From CBDATA01 sp965202845 (GTDB lineage Bacteria; Acidobacteriota; Vicinamibacteria; Marinacidobacterales; Marinacidobacteraceae), in contig OZ241856.1 of the NCBI GenBank assembly GCA_965202845.1, positions 558,001-622,000 on the forward strand: DNA of 64,000 nucleotides, in the 5' to 3' direction. How positions within the stretch are numbered: the stretch's first letter is position 1; each line of letters starts with the position of its first letter. Under the pieces are notes generated by a model. It ran no database searches. It was given only the letters and a program-made list of their open reading frames with translations, and was not told where the DNA came from. The position numbers and the translations under genes were made by a program. Below, piece by piece: positions 51,323 through 59,562 of this stretch.

Positions 51323-52545
51323 GCGGCTACGACGTCTCCCGGGCGCGGGCCGACTTCCCGATCCTGAGCGAATCGATCCGGGGACGCCCGCTGGCGTATC
51401 TGGACAACGCCGCCAGCGCGCAGAAGCCGGTCCAGGTGCTGGCGGCGGTGGAGGAGGTGTACCGGCGCGGCTACGCCAACGTGCACCGGGGCGTGCATCT
51501 GCTCTCGGAGCGCGCCACCCAAAGCTACGAGGCGGCCCGCCAGCGGATGGCCCGCTTTGTCGGGGCCTCGAGCGCCGGGGAGATCGTCTTCGTCCGCGGC
51601 GCCACCGAGGCGCTCAACCTGGTGGCGTCGTCGCTGGGCGGCATGACGCTCCGGGAAGGGGACGAGGCGCTGCTCACCGGCATGGAGCACCACTCCAACA
51701 TCGTCCCCTGGCAGCTCGTCGCCGAACGGACCGGCGCCCGCATCCGGGTGGTTCCGGTCACCGACTCCGGCGAACTGGACATGGACGGGCTGGCGGCGCG
51801 CCTCTCCGGGCGCACCCGGATCCTCTCGCTGGTCCACGTCTCGAACGCTCTGGGCACCATCAATCCGGCAGCCGAAATCATCCGGATGGCGAAGGAGCAC
51901 GGCGCGCTGACGGTGCTGGACGGCGCCCAGGCGGCCCCCCACCTGCCAATCGACGTGGGCGCCCTGGGCTGCGACTTCTACGCGATCTCCGGCCACAAGA
52001 TGTACGGTCCCTCCGGGATCGGGGCGCTCTGGGGGAAGCGGGAGCTGCTGGCCCGGATGCCTCCCTGGCAGGGCGGCGGGGAGATGATCCGGAGCGTCCG
52101 CTTCTCCGGAACGACGTACGCGGATCCGCCGGCCCGATTCGAGGCGGGGACTCCGAACATCGCCGGCCCGGTCGGACTCGCCGCCGCCGCCGACTATCTG
52201 GAGGGGTGGGGGATCGAAGCCATCGCCGCCCACGAAAACGGCCTCCGGGAGCATGCCGAGGAGCTGCTGGGCGCGATTCCGGGACTCCGGCTGATCGGGA
52301 CGGCGCCCCGCAAGGCGGCGGTGGTTTCGTTCGTGGTGGAGGACGTCCACCCCCACGACCTGGGAACCCTCCTCGACCAGCAGGGGATCGCGGTGCGCAC
52401 CGGCCACCACTGCGCGCAGCCGCTCATGGAGCGGTTCGGCGTCCCGGCGACGGCGCGCGCCTCCTTCGGCCTCTACAACACCCACGAGGAGGTGGAGCGG
52501 CTGGCCGCCGGGCTGCGCGAGGCGATCGGAGTGTTCCGCGGATGA
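51319..52545 (+). CDS. sufS: Cysteine desulfurase SufS
   Basis: The 408-residue class V PLP enzyme has its PLP lysine at 227 in SGHKMYGPSG and catalytic Cys365 in RTGHHCAQPLM. HHSNIVPWQ and NVHRGVHLLSERAT are SufS-type motifs. It removes sulfur from L-cysteine and passes it to SufU. The gene overlaps both sufD and sufU by 4 bases. Confidence 0.96.
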   Translation: MSGYDVSRARADFPILSESIRGRPLAYLDNAASAQKPVQVLAAVEEVYRRGYANVHRGVHLLSERATQSYEAARQRMARFVGASSAGEIVFVRGATEALNLVASSLGGMTLREGDEALLTGMEHHSNIVPWQLVAERTGARIRVVPVTDSGELDMDGLAARLSGRTRILSLVHVSNALGTINPAAEIIRMAKEHGALTVLDGAQAAPHLPIDVGALGCDFYAISGHKMYGPSGIGALWGKRELLARMPPWQGGGEMIRSVRFSGTTYADPPARFEAGTPNIAGPVGLAAAADYLEGWGIEAIAAHENGLREHAEELLGAIPGLRLIGTAPRKAAVVSFVVEDVHPHDLGTLLDQQGIAVRTGHHCAQPLMERFGVPATARASFGLYNTHEEVERLAAGLREAIGVFRG

Positions 52546-53000
52546 GCGGTTTCGGCGATTCGGTTCGCGATCTCTACCGGGAGGTCATCCTGGACCACAG
52601 CCGCCGCCCCCGGAATTTCGGGACGCTCGCCGACGCCAACCGCGAGGCGCAGGGGTTCAACCCGCTCTGCGGCGACCGGCTGCGGCTCTATCTGGAAGTG
52701 GAAGGGGGCGCGGTGGTGGACGCTTCGTTCGAGGGCGACGGCTGCGCCATCTCCACCGCTTCGGCGTCACTCCTCACCGAGTCGGTGAAGGGCCTTTCCG
52801 AAACCGAGGCGCTGTCCCGGGTCGAGGCCTTCCGGCGGATGGTTTCCGGGGATGCCGAACCGGAGGAGGCGACCCTCGGCAAGCTGGTGGTCTTCGCCGG
52901 GGTCCGGGACTATCCGGCGCGCGTCAAGTGCGCGACGCTCGCCTGGCATACCCTCGCCGCCGCCGTGGAGCAGCGCGACGAAACCGTCCGCACCGAATAG
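52542..53000 (+). CDS. sufU: SufU zinc-dependent sulfurtransferase
   Basis: The 152-residue protein has Cys43 (NPLCGD), Cys68 (GDGCAIS) and Cys130 (VKCATL), which with Asp45 fit the SufU zinc site. The insertion between the second and third Cys is SufU-like, not IscU-like. It accepts persulfide from SufS. In Gram-positive and many other bacteria SufU replaces SufE, as here. Confidence 0.94.
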   Translation: MSGFGDSVRDLYREVILDHSRRPRNFGTLADANREAQGFNPLCGDRLRLYLEVEGGAVVDASFEGDGCAISTASASLLTESVKGLSETEALSRVEAFRRMVSGDAEPEEATLGKLVVFAGVRDYPARVKCATLAWHTLAAAVEQRDETVRTE

Positions 53001-53019
53001 AGAGGAGATTCCGACCCCC

Positions 53020-53343
53020 GTGACCGAAGCCGTGAACCCGGAGCGCATCCACGCCGACGTGGTGGACGCGCTCAAGACCTGCTACGACCCGGAGATCCCG
53101 GTGGACATCTACGAACTGGGACTGGTGTACAAGGTGGATGTCGCCGAGGACGGCGGCGTGGCGATCCGGATGACGCTTACATCGCCGGCCTGCCCGGTGG
53201 CGGGGACCCTGCCTCCCGAGGTCGAGGCGAAGGTCGGCCGGGTCGCCGGCGTCTCCTCGGCGAAGGTGGAGCTCGTCTGGGAGCCGCCGTGGAACCCGGA
53301 CATGATGGGGGATGCGGCGAAACTGAAGCTCGGCCTTCTCTGA
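53020..53343 (+). CDS. sufT: SufT/DUF59 Fe-S maturation protein
   Basis: The 107-residue MIP18-like (DUF59) domain has CYDPEIPVDIYELGLVY and the TSPACPVAG motif with the conserved Cys. It assists insertion of Fe-S clusters into targets. The start is a GTG at 53020 with SD GAGGAG 12 bases upstream. It is the last gene of the SUF operon, followed 3 bases later by the RecB/helicase gene. Confidence 0.92.
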   Translation: MTEAVNPERIHADVVDALKTCYDPEIPVDIYELGLVYKVDVAEDGGVAIRMTLTSPACPVAGTLPPEVEAKVGRVAGVSSAKVELVWEPPWNPDMMGDAAKLKLGLL

Positions 53344-53346
53344 TCG

Positions 53347-56300
53347 GTGCGCCTGACCGGGGGCCGGCTCGGCTTCGCGCCGACCGACTTCGGGAAGTTC
53401 CTCGCCTGCCGCCGCTTGACCAGCCTGTCGCGCGAGGTGGCGCTCGGCAGGATGGCGCCCCCGCCGGAGGTCCGGGACCCGCGCCGGGACGCCCTGATCG
53501 AGGCCGGGCACGAGCACGAGGAGGCGGTGCGGCAGGCGTACGTCCTCGAAGGGCGCGCGGTGCGGACGATCGAAGGGGTGGACGGGGAGGCGCAAACGCT
53601 CGCCGCGATGCGCAGGGGCGTGGACGTCATCCACCAGGGCCGGCTCTCCCGGGACGCCTTCTTCGGGATTCCGGATTTCCTCGAGCGGGTGGACCTGCCC
53701 AGCCGGCTCGGCGCCTGGTCCTACGAGGTGGTGGACGCCAAGCTGGCGAAGATCGCGCGGGCCGACGCGGTCCTCCAGATCGCGACCTATTCGTGGATGC
53801 TGGCGGCCCTCCAGGGGGCGGAGGCGCAGGAGATGCACCTGAGTCTCGGTGGCGGCGTCCGGGAATCCTTCCGCACCTTCGACTTCGCCGCCTTCGAACG
53901 GACGCTCCGGCGCCGGTTCGAGGACCACTGCGCCGACCCCGGGATTGCGCCGCCGGAGCCGGTCGCCTTCTGTCCGCTGTGCGACTGGAACGAGGACTGT
54001 CAGCGGCGCCGACGCGAGGCCGATTCCCTCTCGCTGGTGGCGCGAACGGCGCGGCATCAGCGCGAAAAGCTGGAGCGACGCGGCATCCGGACCCTCGCCG
54101 CCCTGGCCCGGACGCCGCTTCCGCTGGAGCCGCCGCTGGACGGCATGCATCCGATGACGTTCGAGCGAATTCGCCGCCAGGCGGCGGTGCAGCTCGAGGG
54201 GCGCGAGCGGGGAAGGCTGCGCCACGAATTCGTCGAACCGCACGAGGAGCACGGCCTCCTCGCGCTTCCCGAGCCGTCGCCGAAGGATCTTTTCCTCGAC
54301 ATCGAGGGTTCGTCGGCCGCCGACGGAACGCGGGAATTCCTGTTTGGCGTCATGGACCGGAATGCGGAGCACCAGTCCCTCCATGCCGCCGACCGCGACG
54401 GGGAGCGCCGCATGTTCGAGCGCCTCATGGACCGGTTCGAGGGGCAGGGGCCGGACTTCCACATCTACCACTACGGGGCGCGCCAGCCCGATGCGCTCAA
54501 GGAGCTGATGCGCCGGCACGCGACCCGCGAGGACGCCATGGACCGCCTGCTCCGGCGGCGGGTCTTCGTGGACCTGCTCCAGGTCGTCCGACAGGGGATC
54601 GTGGCCTCGGTGGAGGGGTATGCGCTGGAGGACCTGGAGTCGCTCCACCGGTTCGAGCGGACGCAGGCGCTCCCGGAGATCGGTCGGGCGCGCATCCGGA
54701 TCGATGCGGCGGAAGACCGGGCGATCCTCCGCCGCGTCAACCGGGAGGACTGCCTCTCGATGCTCGGCCTCCACCGGTGGCTGGAGGCGCGCCGGGCCGA
54801 ACTGATTGCGGAAATCGGCCCGCGCCCGCGTCCGGAGGCGGAGGGCTCCCCGGAGATGGAGGCGTGGCAGGCCGCCGCCCGCGCCTGGGCCGAGGCGGTC
54901 GGGGAACGGATCGAGGCCGCCGATCCGGAGGACGAGGCCCGGCGCCTGCTGGGACGCCTGCTCGACTACCATCGGCGGGAGGAGAAGTCGTCGTGGTGGG
55001 AGTACTTCCGCCTGCTGGAGCTGGATGCGGAAGGGCTGATCGACGATCGGGCGGCGCTGGGCGGCCTTGAATTCGAAGCGGTCGTCCGGCGGGAGGAGCG
55101 CTCGGTGTTCTGCCGCTACCGCTTCCCGCCGCAGGAGCACGGCGTTCGGGTCGGCCTGTATCCGAACGATCCGGAAACCCGGGACTCGCCCGGCCAGGTG
55201 ATGGAGATCGAGGAGGGAACCCTGGTTCTGAAACGGGGGCCCTGGGTCGGGAGGCGTCCGCATCCCCGCGCGCTGGTGTTCCATCAGACGATCCCCAATC
55301 CGAGCCTGCGGAGCGCCGTGTTTCATATCGGGCAGAAGGTCGTGGAGGAGGGCGGCTTCGACGAGGCGAGTTCGCGCCGCGCCGCCTTCGACCTGCTTCG
55401 CCGGGTTCGCCCCCGCTGCGGCGTTCCCGGGATGCCGCTGGAGCGGCCCGGCGAGGGGCCGGTCGCGGCGGCCCGCCGTCTCGCGCTCGAGCTGCATCGC
55501 GGGGTGTTGCCGGTGCAGGGGCCTCCGGGAAGCGGCAAGACGTACCTGGGCGCCCGGGTCGTGACCGCGCTGCTGGCCGCCGGAAGGCGGGTGGGGGTGA
55601 CCGCCCAGAGCCACCGGGTCATCACCAACCTGCTGCATGCGGTGGCGCAGGCCGCCACCGAAGAGGGGCTGCGGTTCCGCGGCCTGCAGATCGCCAGGAA
55701 GGACGGGTGTTCGGATCCCCGCATCGAGGTGCTGCCGAGTTCCCGCGACGCGGAGGAAGCCGGTCGGCGCGTCGAGCTGATCGGGGGCACCGCCTGGGTC
55801 TGGACCCGACCGGGGATGCGCGACCGGGTGGACGTTCTGGTGGTGGACGAAGCTGGCCAATTCCCGCTGGCGAACGCGCTCGGTTGCGCGCAGGCGGCCC
55901 GGAGTCTGGTGCTGCTCGGCGACCCGCGCCAGCTGGACCAGGTCACGGTGGGGATCCACCCGGAAGGCTCCGACGCCTCGGCGCTCGGCCATCTGCTGGG
56001 CGAGGAGAAGACCCTGTCCCCGGATCGGGGACTTTTCCTCTCCGAGACGTGGCGCATGCATCCGGATATCTGCCGATTCACTTCGGAGCTCTTTTACGGA
56101 GGCCGGCTGGGCGTGCGGCCCGGCCTCGAGCGTCAGACGATTCGCGGCGGGCCGCTTCCCGGCGCCGGGCTGCGCTTCATCCCGGTGGAGCACCAGGGGC
56201 ATCGCCGGGAGTCGGCCGAGGAGGCCGGGCGCATCAAGGCGCTGGTGGACGGCCTCCTGGACGACGCGACCTGGACCGACGCCGCCGGCGTCGCGCATCC

Positions 56301-56646
56301 GCTGACCCCCGGGGACATCCTGGTGGTCGCTCCTTACAACGCCCAGGTGGAGCGGCTCCAGCGGACGCTGGGCGGCGACGTCCGGGTCGGCACGGTGGAC
56401 AAATTCCAGGGGCAGGAGGCGCCGGTGGTTTTCTACTCGATGGCGACCTCCACCCCGTCCGCCGCTCCCCGGGGAATGGACTTCCTCTATTCGCTCAATC
56501 GGCTGAACGTGGCGACCTCCCGGGCGCGCTGCCTGGCGACGGTGGTGGCGAGTCCCGAATTGTTCTTTCCCGAATGCCGGACTCCCTGGCAGATGCGGCT
56601 GGCGAACGCCTTCTGCCGCTTCCGGGAGATGGCCCAGGCGGTGTGA
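53347..56646 (+). CDS. TM0106-type RecB nuclease, RNase H-like and helicase fusion
   Basis: The 1,099-residue protein has three parts. Residues 1-230 are a RecB-family nuclease with active-site Asp130 and Lys132 (VVDAKLAK) and a Cas4/AddB-type Fe-S set, Cys21, Cys209, Cys212 and Cys218. Residues 310-500 are an RNase H-like exonuclease domain (LFLDIEGSSAADG). Residues 690-1099 form a superfamily 1 helicase of the UPF1/Sen1 type with Walker A GPPGSGKT (725-732), VVDEAGQFPLAN, LLGDPRQLDQV, SETWRMHPDICRF, VDKFQGQEAPVV and LNVATSRAR. It should act on DNA or RNA with its cluster supplied by the adjacent SUF system. The start is a GTG, 3 bases after sufT. Confidence 0.88.
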   Translation: MRLTGGRLGFAPTDFGKFLACRRLTSLSREVALGRMAPPPEVRDPRRDALIEAGHEHEEAVRQAYVLEGRAVRTIEGVDGEAQTLAAMRRGVDVIHQGRLSRDAFFGIPDFLERVDLPSRLGAWSYEVVDAKLAKIARADAVLQIATYSWMLAALQGAEAQEMHLSLGGGVRESFRTFDFAAFERTLRRRFEDHCADPGIAPPEPVAFCPLCDWNEDCQRRRREADSLSLVARTARHQREKLERRGIRTLAALARTPLPLEPPLDGMHPMTFERIRRQAAVQLEGRERGRLRHEFVEPHEEHGLLALPEPSPKDLFLDIEGSSAADGTREFLFGVMDRNAEHQSLHAADRDGERRMFERLMDRFEGQGPDFHIYHYGARQPDALKELMRRHATREDAMDRLLRRRVFVDLLQVVRQGIVASVEGYALEDLESLHRFERTQALPEIGRARIRIDAAEDRAILRRVNREDCLSMLGLHRWLEARRAELIAEIGPRPRPEAEGSPEMEAWQAAARAWAEAVGERIEAADPEDEARRLLGRLLDYHRREEKSSWWEYFRLLELDAEGLIDDRAALGGLEFEAVVRREERSVFCRYRFPPQEHGVRVGLYPNDPETRDSPGQVMEIEEGTLVLKRGPWVGRRPHPRALVFHQTIPNPSLRSAVFHIGQKVVEEGGFDEASSRRAAFDLLRRVRPRCGVPGMPLERPGEGPVAAARRLALELHRGVLPVQGPPGSGKTYLGARVVTALLAAGRRVGVTAQSHRVITNLLHAVAQAATEEGLRFRGLQIARKDGCSDPRIEVLPSSRDAEEAGRRVELIGGTAWVWTRPGMRDRVDVLVVDEAGQFPLANALGCAQAARSLVLLGDPRQLDQVTVGIHPEGSDASALGHLLGEEKTLSPDRGLFLSETWRMHPDICRFTSELFYGGRLGVRPGLERQTIRGGPLPGAGLRFIPVEHQGHRRESAEEAGRIKALVDGLLDDATWTDAAGVAHPLTPGDILVVAPYNAQVERLQRTLGGDVRVGTVDKFQGQEAPVVFYSMATSTPSAAPRGMDFLYSLNRLNVATSRARCLATVVASPELFFPECRTPWQMRLANAFCRFREMAQAV

Positions 56647-57373
56647 TAGCGGAACGAACCAGATCGGGGAGGACGGCGCCGATTTCCCCGCGCGCCACCG
56701 CATCGGCGAAGCGGTCCAGGGGCGTCGGCTCCCGGTTCACGATGACCAGACGCTTCGCCAGCCGGGGAAGGGACGCCGCCGGCTCCACCACAAGCGACGA
56801 GCCGACCGCCAGCAGCAGGTCGCACCGCCGGGCGGCCCGTTGCGCCTCGGCGAGCGTCTCGAACGACAGCTGCTGCCCGAACGAGACGGTGGCCGGTTTC
56901 AGCAACCCTCCGCACCTCCGACAGCGCGGGGCCTTCTCCCCGCCCGCAACCCGGCGGACGGCCTGATCCATCGGGACGCGCGTTCCGCAGTCGAGGCAGG
57001 CCGCCGAAGCCGTGGTTCCGTGAAGCTCCAGCACCAGGGCGTCGGGGATTCCCGATTTCTGATGCAGGCCGTCGATGTTCTGGGTGATCATGGCGAGGAG
57101 CCGCCCCTGCCGGTGCAGGTCGGCGAAGGCCTGGTGTCCGGCGTTCGGCTTCGCATCCCGCATCGCCGGCCACGCCTCCGCCTTCTGCCGCCAGTATTCC
57201 TCCCGGTCCGCCTCGCTTGCGAGGAATTCCTGGAAGGTCACCGTCCGGTTCCGCGCCCACACCCCCTCCGGGCTCCGGAAGTCGGGCACTCCCGATTCGG
57301 TCGAGATCCCGGCGCCGCTGAACCCGGCGATCCGGGTCGCCTGGGCGAGCAGAGTCCGTGCGGCGCCGCTCAA
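56495..57373 (-). CDS. Sirtuin NAD-dependent protein deacylase
   Basis: The 292-residue sirtuin has GFSGAGISTESGVPDFRS, TQNIDGLHQKSG, the catalytic His in ELHGTT, the zinc pairs CLDCG and CRRCGG, and VGSSLVVEPAASLP. It removes acyl groups from lysine using NAD+. The normal fold ends near VLPDLVRSAIT. The frame then continues for about 50 low-complexity residues inside the convergent helicase gene (152-base overlap), because no stop occurs earlier. The start is a TTG at 57373 that overlaps the stop of the upstream gene. Confidence 0.85.
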   Translation of the reverse strand: MSGAARTLLAQATRIAGFSGAGISTESGVPDFRSPEGVWARNRTVTFQEFLASEADREEYWRQKAEAWPAMRDAKPNAGHQAFADLHRQGRLLAMITQNIDGLHQKSGIPDALVLELHGTTASAACLDCGTRVPMDQAVRRVAGGEKAPRCRRCGGLLKPATVSFGQQLSFETLAEAQRAARRCDLLLAVGSSLVVEPAASLPRLAKRLVIVNREPTPLDRFADAVARGEIGAVLPDLVRSAITPPGPSPGSGRRRSPAASARESGIRERTIRDSPPPSPGSAPGRSPRSAD

Positions 57374-58164
57374 TCGGCGCGTCCGAGTCCCAGGTTCGTC
57401 TTTCCCCGGATCGGGACATGGCCCTCTTCGGCCAGAAGCGCCCCCAGGTCGTCCTGCCCGTCCGGGCCGCAGCGGGTGGCGGCGCCCACCGAGATGATGG
57501 TCTCCGACTCCCCGGCCGCTTCCCGCACCGCGGCGAGCACTTCGGGGACCCGGGTCATGTCGATCTGGATCTCCACGATCGCCGAAAGCACCCGTTCGCC
57601 CAGGATGTCCTCCCGGATCGCGCCGCTGGCGGGGTCGGCCATGAGGGCGGTGACCGGATTCCGCTTCTCGAACCGGACGCCCAGCGCGGCCAGCCGCCGG
57701 GTGACCCGGTCCATGTCGGCGAAGGTGGCCGAGACTCCCGGCCTGCCGAACTCCACCGTCATCCCGCACTCGCCGACCGGGACACGCCCGGTCACGTCGT
57801 TGGTCTTGACTTCCTCGGTCCCGCGCCCGTGCACCCCGGTGGCTTCGTGGGAGACCAGCGGGTCGCTGAACGCCCGGCGAACGATGCGCGGCCAGGCCAG
57901 CTCGTCGGGTTCGATGGCCGAGGTCGGGCAGACGTCGGGCGCCGGGTCGAAGCGGAGCCGGAACCAGCCGAGCGCCCGGCGGAACCCCCGGACCAGGCGC
58001 GGATTCAGATTCTCGGTGCTCAGGTTCCGGTAGCAGGTGTAGCACTCGACGCACTGGTCGCTGTTCACGACGGCGCGCCCGCCGTCCCCGATGCGGATCG
58101 CTCCGACCGGGCAGACCGCGACGCAGTTGCCGCACCCCACGCAGCGCTCCCGGGAGATGCGCAT
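57370..58164 (-). CDS. Ferredoxin-domain protein with conserved C-terminal domain
   Basis: The 264-residue protein starts with a 4Fe-4S motif, CVGCGNCVAVCP (Cys8, 11, 14, 18). A second cysteine set is spread over CVECYTCYRNL and VCPTSAI. The rest is a domain with SHEATGVHGRGTEEVKTNDV and two ferredoxin-like halves that may bind a small ligand. No known enzyme name is recognised. Its ATG is 2 bases after the Ino1 stop, and the sirtuin follows with a TTGA overlap. An electron-transfer or regulatory role beside Ino1 is possible. Confidence 0.75.
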   Translation of the reverse strand: MRISRERCVGCGNCVAVCPVGAIRIGDGGRAVVNSDQCVECYTCYRNLSTENLNPRLVRGFRRALGWFRLRFDPAPDVCPTSAIEPDELAWPRIVRRAFSDPLVSHEATGVHGRGTEEVKTNDVTGRVPVGECGMTVEFGRPGVSATFADMDRVTRRLAALGVRFEKRNPVTALMADPASGAIREDILGERVLSAIVEIQIDMTRVPEVLAAVREAAGESETIISVGAATRCGPDGQDDLGALLAEEGHVPIRGKTNLGLGRAD

Positions 58165-58166
58165 CT

Positions 58167-59504
58167 TCAGTCGTCCGCCTCCTCGGCGGTCTCCAGCGTG
58201 TATTCGCCCAGGTGGTGGATCATCTCCTCGCCCATCAGATAGCGGAGCGTGTTCGTGAGCTTCTTGCGCTGGATGAACAGGTCGTGTTCCGGGTACAGCC
58301 CCGGAGGACTCATCGGACTCTTGAAGTAGAACGAAAGCCACTCCTGGGTGCCCCGCAGCCCGGCGCGGGAGGCGAGATCGAGGAACAGCGCGAGGTCCAG
58401 AACCAGCGGCGCCGCCAGAATCGAATCCCGGCAGAGGAAGTCCACCTTGATCTGCATTTCGTACCCCAGCCAGCCGAAGATGTCGATGTTGTCCCAGCCT
58501 TCCTTGTTGTCGCGGCGCGGCGGGTAGTAGTTGATCCGCACCTTGTGGTACAGGTCGCGGTAGAGCTCCGGATACCTGTCCGGCTGGAGGATCTGGTCCA
58601 GCACGCTCAGCTTGCTCTCCTCCTTGGTCCGGAAGGAGCCGGGATCATCGAGGACCTCGCCGTCCCGGTTGCCGAGGATGTTGGTGGAGAACCAGCCGGA
58701 AAGACCGAGCATCCGGGCCTTGAAGCCGGGCGCGAGGATCGTCTTCATCAGGGTCTGCCCGGTCTTGAAGTCCTTGCCGGCTACGGGAACCCCCCGTTCC
58801 GAGGCCAGCTGGCGCAGCGCCGGGATGTCGGCGCTCAGGTTCGGGGCGCCGTTTGCGTAGGGAACCCCCGACTGGATCGCGGCGTAGGCGTAGATCATGC
58901 TGGGAGCGATGTGCTCCGAGTTCTCGCGCAGGCCGCGCTCGAAGGACGGGACGTCCCGGTGGACATCGGCTTCCTCCAGAAAGGTCTCGGTGGAGCCGCA
59001 CCAGATCATGACGGCGCGGGCGGCGCCGGCGGCGTCCCGGGACTGCTCGATGTCGTCCATCAGCATCTTCGCCAGGTCCATCTTGCTGGCCGCTGACTTG
59101 ACGTAGTCGCCGTCCAGCTTCTTGACGAAGCTCCGGTCGAAGACGGCCTTCATCGGGCGAATCCGGGAGAGCTCCTCGCGCACCGTTTCCAGCAACGCCG
59201 GTTCGAGCACTCCCGCCTTGCGCGCCGCCGTCCAGGCGTCGTCGGGAAAGAGGTCCCAGCCGGCGAAGGAGAGGTCGTCCAGCGGACTCAGCGGAACGAA
59301 GTCGCGGATGAGCGGCGCGCGGTTCTCGGTGCGGCGCCCGAGGCGGATCGTGCTCATCTGGGTCACGGAGCCGATGGGCGCCGCCGCGCCGCGCCGGATC
59401 GCATGCACCCCGGCGATGAAGGTGGTGCTGACGGCCCCGATTCCGGGGAGGAGGATGTGCAGGCCGCCCTCGGCCGGCGCGATCTCGAAGCGCTGGGTGG
59501 TCAT
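58167..59504 (-). CDS. ino1: myo-Inositol-1-phosphate synthase
   Basis: The 445-residue enzyme converts glucose 6-phosphate to inositol 1-phosphate with NAD+. The NAD-binding loop is LLPGIGAVSTTFIAGV. PYANGAPNLSADIP, GKDFKTGQTLMKTIL and GWFSTNILGNRDGEVLDDP are signature blocks, and CRDSILAAPLVLDL lies in the late conserved region. A -10-like TAGACT is 10 bases upstream of ATG 59504. The product could feed inositol lipids or osmolytes. It leads the ferredoxin and sirtuin genes. Confidence 0.93.
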   Translation of the reverse strand: MTTQRFEIAPAEGGLHILLPGIGAVSTTFIAGVHAIRRGAAAPIGSVTQMSTIRLGRRTENRAPLIRDFVPLSPLDDLSFAGWDLFPDDAWTAARKAGVLEPALLETVREELSRIRPMKAVFDRSFVKKLDGDYVKSAASKMDLAKMLMDDIEQSRDAAGAARAVMIWCGSTETFLEEADVHRDVPSFERGLRENSEHIAPSMIYAYAAIQSGVPYANGAPNLSADIPALRQLASERGVPVAGKDFKTGQTLMKTILAPGFKARMLGLSGWFSTNILGNRDGEVLDDPGSFRTKEESKLSVLDQILQPDRYPELYRDLYHKVRINYYPPRRDNKEGWDNIDIFGWLGYEMQIKVDFLCRDSILAAPLVLDLALFLDLASRAGLRGTQEWLSFYFKSPMSPPGLYPEHDLFIQRKKLTNTLRYLMGEEMIHHLGEYTLETAEEADD

Positions 59505-59514
59505 GGAGGCGCGA

Positions 59515-59520
59515 AGTCTA
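59515..59520 (-). promoter_or_regulatory. -10-like TAGACT of ino1
   Basis: TAGACT (minus strand) ends 10 bases before the ino1 ATG, leaving hardly any leader. No clear -35. Confidence 0.35.
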
Positions 59521-59562
59521 CGGGAAAGGGGGCGGGTTATCCTCAACGTGTCCCCCCGGTTC

